From Cymodocea nodosa (lineage: Eukaryota; Streptophyta; Magnoliopsida; Alismatales; Cymodoceaceae): DNA of 64,000 nucleotides. The stretch is taken from the NCBI GenBank assembly GCA_036874045.1, contig CM072341.1, forward strand, positions 7,390,501 to 7,454,500. The letters are read 5' to 3'. A program made the translations under genes and the position numbers. Below, piece by piece: positions 57,739-64,000 of the stretch (position 1 is its first letter; the number at the start of each line of letters is the position of its first letter). The notes beneath the pieces are model-generated. The model saw only the letters and a program-made list of their open reading frames with translations. It ran no database searches and was not told the DNA's origin.

Positions 57739-59963
57739 ATGATGAAAAAGATGACATCAGAATTCTAGGAGGAAGCAATTGACACGACAAGATTTCTTAA
57801 AGAATCGGAAGAGTGGCATATGAGGCAGAAGATCAGAAATACAACACGGGAAAAAGAACTACAAAAGTTAGAATCTAACCTTTTCTACTAGAGAAAAGTT
57901 TTAGTGGATTTAGGCATACAAATACCTCAGATTATGGAAACGAGAATCAGAGTAGCTACAGAAGTTGCATTAAATAGAGAGAGAAAAATCAGACCAAATA
58001 ATGAAGTTGCCCTAGAATTGATCCAACGTAAGTCCTGACTATGGTTCAAAAGACGCATAGGAGGACATGCACGATGGGCAATCTGGGAGCAATAGAGGAA
58101 AGGAGCTAAGGAATATGTAATTGAAGAACAAGAGGAACCGACTATTGAAAGACCTGTCCCTGAGGAATAGCAGCTAGGGGACCTTCAGTCCTGCCAATAG
58201 AGCCATTACCATGAACAACATTTGTTTGGCCGAGAACTGAAGAAGAAGATAAAAAGTTTGCTAGCTTGGTCAAAATAGTAAAAGACCAAGGAGATAATGA
58301 AGAATTGGCTATGGCTAAGGCACATATTCTGTATGATGCCATAAAGAGAAGGTAGGTAGAAGAAAAGTTGAAGGCCTAATATAAAATTAAAGTTAAATAG
58401 CATCAAGAAGCCACTACCATACCTACTGCAAAAGAAACTAAAGCTAGTCCTTCGAGACCAGTAATTATAGAAAAAGTTAAACAAAAAGAGCCAGTACCTG
58501 TGGCTTGAGGGCTTGCAGAGCCTATTTTTGTAGATTTAATCTTAGAAGAAGAAGAGGAAGACCAAACACAATTAATTAGAAAAAGGAAAAGAAAAGAGAT
58601 AGTGTCTAAACATCAAGAAGAGATTAAATCTGAGATGCAAATATTAGTAGGGCCTATAGAGCCGATTTTTGTAGACCTGCTATCCAATTCTGAGGATGAG
58701 TATGAGCAACAGCAGCAAGAGCAAAGAGAAGAAGAAAATCAAGCTAAAAATAATCTACAGCCTGTACAAATAGAAATTAGGGTAGAAGATGATTTGTCCG
58801 TAACTCCATCCCAATCTGCCATAGAATCAGAAAGAATAGTGGCAATGCAGATTGGTAGTCAGGAGGAAGAAGAAAAAGAAGAAATTGAACAAGAAAGGAA
58901 TGACTCGATAGATTCCACTGAAGAGGGAGAAACTCTTCAGCAATTAATTGAAAGAATTCAAGATAGAGTGGAGAGTTCTGCCAGCTCACCACCACAGACA
59001 GAAGTAGAAGCAAAAATGTAGGAATCTCTAGAGCATTCCCAGCCAATTCAAGTTTAACACATGGAAGAGGAAGTTCAAGAACAAACCCCTTTAGAGCAAC
59101 AAATTCAAATTCCTGACCCGATTGAAGCAACAGTTTTGAATGAAATACACTTTTGGAGTCAGGGAGCATATAATAAATATCAAGAGATTAAGGGTTATGA
59201 TATCATTTACAGTAGACTAGTAAACTAGGACGGGATGCAAGAAATTAAGGATTTATTTGAGTTCCAAGGTCTACTACAATTTATATCTCAGTAGAGAGGG
59301 CATGCAGTATATGAGAATCTAGTACTCTGCTTCTATGCAAATTTAAGAGAAGGAGAAAGTGGATTAATTTTCAATGTGGAGCAAGTTGATGTATAGACAA
59401 CACTAGAGCTTCTCCACAACATTTTATGTTTGAAGAATGAAGGAATAGAAATTCTGGAAAGTACAACAGTAGTCGAGTGGACAGAACAAATAATAAAGGA
59501 TTGTTTAGCTATCAATCCTGGTGTGCCATTATTAAATAGACTGAAGCACTTAAATGGTAAAGCACACATGATAGCTAATATTTTGATTAAGAATGTCTAC
59601 CAACGACAAGGCCATGATATTGAACTGAGTCAATTTGTCAAGTGGGCCACATATGCAGTTGTGAATAAGATTCAAGTTAATTGGTCTACAGTTTTTATCT
59701 CCAAGTTAAGAGCAGTAAAGAAGAAACTATTTTATGGAGATCTGATTCCACTATTAATGGTGGACAATATTGATTTCACGAAATGGGCATCCAAAAGAAT
59801 AAGATCAAGAACCATTTCAGTGAAAGAATACTAAAATTATGCAGCTGCTGAGATTATTGAATCTTCTAGAGGCATTACAGGAGCTGTAGAGAGGATAAAT
59901 CAATTAGAATAATAATTAGAAAAACTCTAGAAGGAAGTAGATGAACTTAGGAAGAAAGAGTAA
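57739..59963 (+). pseudogene. Gyp accessory ORF with the same core domain as Cop-A
   Basis: ATG 57739, stop TAA 59961-59963, about 740 codons with many stops. N-terminal half is helical and charged (EVALNRERKIRPNNEVALEL, RRIGGHARWAIWEQ); the middle is Glu/Gln-rich, low complexity (58500-59020). Core 59141-59834: IHFWSQGAYNKYQEI, DLFEFQGLLQF, LVLCFYANL, LCLKNEGIEI, MIANILIKNVYQRQGHD, ATYAVVNKIQVNWSTVF, KKLFYGDL, SRTISVKEY. These match, in order, the Cop-A core at 49240-49940. A coiled-coil tail (INQLE..LEKL..EVDELRKKE) replaces the Gln-rich Cop-A tail. Order basic/charged - acidic - core is also shared. Function unknown; position after IN is where Athila elements have an env-like ORF, but no membrane segment is seen. 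Confidence 0.75.
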
Positions 59964-60943
59964 ATTATATCGTTCGTCTACTTGTACTTATATTTGTATG
60001 AAAAATATCTGATTGATTGTAATGTAAACTATTCATATAAATGAAAGTATGTTTTTTAGATGTATTTTTCATTAGTGTTTGAGAATGATATAATAGAGAA
60101 CTATCTTGAATATTATATAATTATTTAAACAATGAGCAAAACTGTTTAAAAGATTTACAAATTTGCTGAATGATAGGATTAAATGCATGATAATTGGTTA
60201 ATGCTGGAATATATCTACATTCTGAAAAGTAAAATGTAAATTCTGCATAATAGGAAATGAACTGCAAGTTAAATATGCATAAAATGTTTAGATTTAAATG
60301 AGTTTTATTTAGAACACAGCATTAATGACATGTAGTTAACTTTATTTAAGTTGACAAAATGCAGTAGAAGAAAAAATATATAGAAGTTAATACGAGGAGT
60401 AAGCTTTAGAAATTTGCTAAGTGCTAACTCAATAGAGTAAGTTTGTTGAGTTAACGTTAACTCTACAAGGTCAATAATATAATATAAGGTCACTCCGTTG
60501 AGTTATCTATAACTCAATGAAGTTAGTCCGTGGAGTTAGCAACAGTAACTGAAGCTAGTCCGTTGAGTTAACTATAACTCAACAAGGTTAGTTTGTAGAT
60601 TAAGCTAAACGATTATTCTTTTAGCCACGAACGAAACTTTGTGGGTTTAGCGGTTACTGAAATTAGAAGTGGAACACGTATCCATAAAAATAGGAATCAC
60701 ACTACATGTTACAAGACACGTTCTTGCAACGAGATTCATTTGCTTTATAGACGTGCATTATAAATATAGAATAGAATGTTATTTACGAGTTACCAGCACT
60801 TTTAAAAGAAAAGGAAATTTGTTGGGGAATTGGAAGGAGAAGCAGCTGATTCAACTTCATCCGTCAACAACTATTTACTGAATATAAAGCTTCAGCCTGG
60901 TATGTAATTAATCTTCTGTTATTTTACTTTATGTTAAGAGTTT
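59964..60943 (+). promoter_or_regulatory. Promoter-like region before Gyp gag (Z)
   Basis: No gene. Palindromes at 60438-60470, 60494-60520 and 60559-60587 (TCCGTTGAGTTA..TAACTCAA), inverted repeat around TTCTTGCAACG near 60715, TATAAATA at 60759-60766, gag ATG 178 bp beyond. Copy Y has the same order of parts; copy X begins 24 bp after the TATA position. Confidence 0.5.
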
Positions 60944-62291
60944 ATGAGTACATGGATTCGTTCTCCTACCACTAAACGATTAGTAAGAACACCTACATAG
61001 GATTATTCAACACAGAGACATACTAAAATATTTTCTGAATTAGACTTTAACGAAATCCTTAGAGGTGTAGCTAACCTTTCTTTAAAAGAGAACGAAGATA
61101 TGGCTGCTCTAGTAGAAAAACCATTAAGGGAAATTTTGTATCTTGAAGTAGTTGATGAACCTTCATGTATTCGATTGCCAAACTTTGAGGGAGATAGGTT
61201 TGAATTGAAATCTAATTATATTAGTCAATTGCCACATTTTCAAGGATTAGAAAAAGAGGATGTCTATTATTTCCTTAAAGAATTTAACGAAGTTTGTCAA
61301 ATGATGAAAATGCTGAACATGAGTATAGATGCAATTAAACTTAGATATATCCCTTTTGCTTTAAAAGACACAGCTAAGAGATGGTTATATACTCTACCGC
61401 CTGATTCAATTTCTGCATGGACTGAATTTTGCTCTATTTTTCTAGAAAAATATTATCCAACACATCAAACGATTAAAAAGAAAATGGAAATATTAATGTG
61501 TAGCCAAAAATAGGGAGAATCATTTTGGAAATATTTTGAAAGAGTTAAAGATTTACTGACTTAATGTCCACATCATGTAATGAGTAAAGCAAAATTAATA
61601 AGTATAATTTATGAAGGCATAGATGTTTCAACGAAATCTTTATTAGAATCTACTTGTCAAAATGGATTTTTAAAACTGTATAGTGAAAAAGCATGGGCAT
61701 ATTTAGAAAACTTTGCAAAAGAAACTACATAGTGGGAAAACTCGACTGAAGCTATTACAGATAAAAGAATATTGCTAAGGGGAATGCATGAAATAGATTC
61801 AAGCACTATGCTTAAAGTTAAATTAACTTAATTAACAAAGAAAATATAAGAGTTATCATTAAATAAAAAACTAGCAGAAAAGAATGCAAACGTTAATGAT
61901 TTAGATATTATTTATGCTAGAAACTAGAAAGATAACTTTGGAAATTTTTATAACTCTAATTGGAGAAATCACCCAAATCTATCTTGGAGAAACAACAATT
62001 TCTAAGGAGGAGAAAATATAAATGATAAAAATATAAGTTATGAAGCATTAATTGAACAAGGATCTAGAATAGAGAAATTGGAAAAGATAATTCAACAATT
62101 AAATAATCGTCTAGATCTTGTATTTGAAAATGCTGCAATTCAAATCAAAATGTGAATAGAAATATACCCTCTAGATAGAAGGAATAATGAAAGTTATACC
62201 TACTAGAAGATTGCCAATGCAAGCAGTACCTAACCCTGTCAATAGGACTACTAATGAAATTGATACCTCCTATGGGAGGGAAGCTGAATGA
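60944..62291 (+). pseudogene. gag: Gyp gag capsid gene (copy Z)
   Basis: ATG 60944, stop TGA 62289-62291. Best preserved capsid core: IRLPNFEGDRFELKSNYISQ, YYFLKEFNEVCQMM, IKLRYIPFALKDTAKRWLYT, LPPDSISAWTEFCSIFLEKY, then FWKYFERVKDLLT and EKAWAYLENFA. At least four stops stand where X or Y has Gln: TAG 61511, TAA 61562, TAG 61730 and TAG 61925. Further stops and frameshifts ruin the C-terminus (from 61830). It lies 980 bp behind the accessory ORF and 223 bp before the F-box-like gene, all on the same strand. Confidence 0.8.
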
Positions 62292-62387
62292 AGTAGTAGA
62301 ACTGAAGTAACTATGTATAATATAGTAAATATATAAAAAAATATAAAATAAAAAAAATGTAAGTTTAATTATAGTTAGTAATATTGT

Positions 62388-62446
62388 AGAGTTATTACTT
62401 AACTCAATGAACTTAGTTTGTTGAGTTATGACCTAACTCCACGAGG
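62388..62446 (+). promoter_or_regulatory. Palindrome cluster between gag and F-box-like gene (Z)
   Basis: GAGTTATTACTTAACTCAATGAAC and TTTGTTGAGTTATGACCTAACTCCACGAGG-type inverted pairs, just before the F-box-like gene leader. Confidence 0.5.
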
Positions 62447-62514
62447 GTATGTAAGTAGCTATGTTAATTTTATCTCTGTTAAATTTTTGTTTATGTTATA
62501 CAGAATCACAACAG

Positions 62515-63439
62515 ATGGAATTGATGAAATTACCACTAGATGCATCGAGGGAAGTACTGAGTAACTTGTCAGCTAAAGATCTATGCAGATTGTGTTGTGT
62601 ATCAAAGGAAATCAAAGACTGTGTTAGAGAAAAATATTTTCATGGACTACAAGCTGCAAAAATGACTAAGATTAGAGATGAATTTTTATAGAAGTCATTT
62701 AATCGTAGTTCAATCAGCTATGAATATCTGAATATGGAAGAAATGGCTGGAATTCCACCCAATACATTAGAAGGAATAGATCATATTATGGGGATGGATG
62801 AAGGATTTATTATTTACAGAATCAAACCAAGGTATGCAATTCTGTTACCTGACATTTTGATTAGAAATCCTATCACAAGTGAAGAATGGAATATAGGAAG
62901 GCCTAATAGATTTGACGTACCAATTGAAAATTGTGGGTCAGCATTAATCTTTTCTGATAAAAATTCGACCATTACTGAAAAATTGTATTACTGGAGACCA
63001 ACTGGAAATTGGGATGAAGAGTTATGCTTAAGTGTATATAATTTTCTGAATAGATCTTGGACTTAAAATACTATGTTATATCTAGGACATAAAGCATTAA
63101 TTAATAGCATGCATGTCATACTTGATGGATATATATATCTAGTCATAGATATATCTATTGCATTTAGATCTGATTTATACATAGTAAGCATAGATAGTTA
63201 TGATGATGACTTTATAGAAATATTACTTATACTGAGTGATATAGCTAAACCACCGTCTTTAGAATATGATAAAATTCAATTAGGAATGTTGTATAATGAA
63301 TATGATGATCCTACTTTATGTCTGATAAGATGGTGGGATGAATTGAGGAAATTTCAAATATAGATTACGAAATACCTAAATGAATGGAAGTGGGAAGAGG
63401 AATATGTTGAAATAGATGTAGAAATAGAAACAGCTATAT
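62515..63439 (+). pseudogene. F-box-like protein gene carried by Gyp (copy Z, 3' end cut)
   Basis: ATG 62515 (MELMKLPLDASREVLSNL), F-box continuing SAKDLCRLCCVSKEIKDCVR. C-terminal part shows EMAGIPPNTLEGIDHIMGMD, ILIRNPITSEEWNIGRPNRF, CGSALIFSDK, KLYYWRPTGNWDEELCLSVY, FLNRSW, then HKALINSMHVILDGYIYLVI and LCLIRWWDELRKF. Stops: TAG at 62690 (Trp in Y), TAA at 63064, TAG at 63361. A Cop-B LTR cuts it at 63440 in EIETA. It resembles Y over the whole length, so it was part of the family before the copies split. Confidence 0.7.
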
Positions 63440-64000
63440 TGTAGGATCGTTGTATCACAAGAGGGGGGGTGAATTGTGTCTTTAGTAATTAAATTACCAG
63501 CGGATAAAACAAGAACACAAAACACTCGTAAATAAAATTCTATTCTTTATAAACTTTAAAGACAGAATTTACAATATCTTTTCAGCTCAATTCTTTTCTT
63601 GACGATTTTGATACAGTAATGTCTGATATACAATTCAAATAGAAAAATGAATTCCTTATTCAAAACTAATTTTGAATTGTATAAAACCTGATTTCATGCA
63701 CACAGCTACTTTCCTTCTTTTTGCTCAGCTTCTGTATCTCTTCTTCTCTAGTTGTCGAATTTCCAAACTTCTTGCGTTTGCAGCTCTTTTTCTGAAATTG
63801 CTTGGAATTTTGAACTTCTTCTAATGTTGGAGAACTTTTTTGAATATGAATATTCAAACTTAACTTTTCAGTTAGGGATCTGGATTGAATATTCAGACTT
63901 TGTTTTTGAGGTTGGGATCCTCATTGCAATGTAACTCATACTCTCTATTAGTAGTCGAACTTTGTCTTTCACGTTCAACATGTTCATCCACTTAATCTAT
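63440..64000 (-). repeat. Cop-B LTR, start at left edge (runs off window)
   Basis: TGTAGGATCGTTGTATCACAAG here is the reverse complement of the LTR end; it matches 142-700 closely. No primer site lies to its left, so this is the outer end of a minus-strand element or a solo LTR that continues past the window. It interrupts the F-box-like gene. Confidence 0.8.

Larger units (their letters stand above)
52401..63439 (+). mobile_element. Gyp copy Z: Athila-like element with rearranged gene order
   Basis: Plus strand: LTR remnant, tRNA-Asp-type primer site, knuckle-PR-RT-IN, palindromes, accessory ORF, palindromes and TATA, gag capsid, palindromes, F-box-like gene cut by a Cop-B LTR at 63440. The only copy that shows what lies upstream of gag. 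The start of its LTR is lost at the E2 joint. Confidence 0.75.

Noticed and set aside
57739..59963. Accessory ORFs as retroviral-type envelope genes
   Set aside because: They stand in the env position, but I see no signal peptide, no membrane segment and no cysteine pattern; both copies share a soluble-looking core instead.

Overview
This window looks like a heterochromatic stretch of a flowering-plant nuclear genome. It is AT-rich, has no recognisable host gene, tRNA or rRNA, and is almost wholly nested, broken LTR retrotransposons. No element is intact: every coding region has stops, frameshifts or deletions. Many stops are TAG where a sister copy has CAG, the decay expected of long-methylated plant transposons. 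The host species cannot be named from the sequence.

Four kinds of element are visible. (1) Cop-A, a Ty1/copia family of Sirevirus/Maximus type: LTRs of about 1.6-1.8 kb, an initiator tRNA-Met primer site, gag with one CCHC knuckle, pol in the order PR-IN-RT-RH, then an accessory ORF (aORF) beyond pol and a purine tract before the 3' LTR. (2) Cop-B, a related LTR at both window ends (142-1354 and from 63440). (3) A Tork-like copia 3' half (7618-10370) with a hairpin-rich LTR. (4) Gyp, a Ty3/gypsy family of Athila type (tRNA-Asp-type primer site) in three copies: X (29130-33566, +), Y (40384-47605, -) and Z (52401-63439, +).

Layout: 1-1354 Cop-B 5' LTR; 1355-5885 Cop-A (E4, -); 5886-7617 Cop-A LTR; 7618-10370 Tork-like (+); 10371-16655 Cop-A (E3, -); 16656-19749 Athila-type LTR sequence with a primer site; 19750-37025 a composite Cop-A element (E1, -) with matched 1703-bp LTRs, an inner Cop-A 3' LTR and Gyp X; 37026-38290 more Athila-type LTR and small copia pieces; 38291-40383 Cop-A fragment (E5, +); 40384-47605 Gyp Y; 47606-52400 Cop-A LTR-aORF-LTR derivative (E2, +); 52401-63439 Gyp Z; 63440-64000 Cop-B LTR.

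The most unusual content is the Gyp family and what it shares with Cop-A. Assembled from three copies, Gyp reads LTR - primer site - knuckle/PR/RT/IN - aORF - gag capsid - F-box-like gene - purine tract - LTR. Capsid gag therefore sits behind pol, next to an F-box-like gene. Each ORF block is preceded by a cluster of short palindromes built on TCCGTTGAGTTA/TAACTCAACGGA. Gyp and Cop-A, from different superfamilies, share the aORF core domain, a noncoding module of about 1.2 kb and an LTR segment of about 100 bp, which points to repeated exchange of modules between them.
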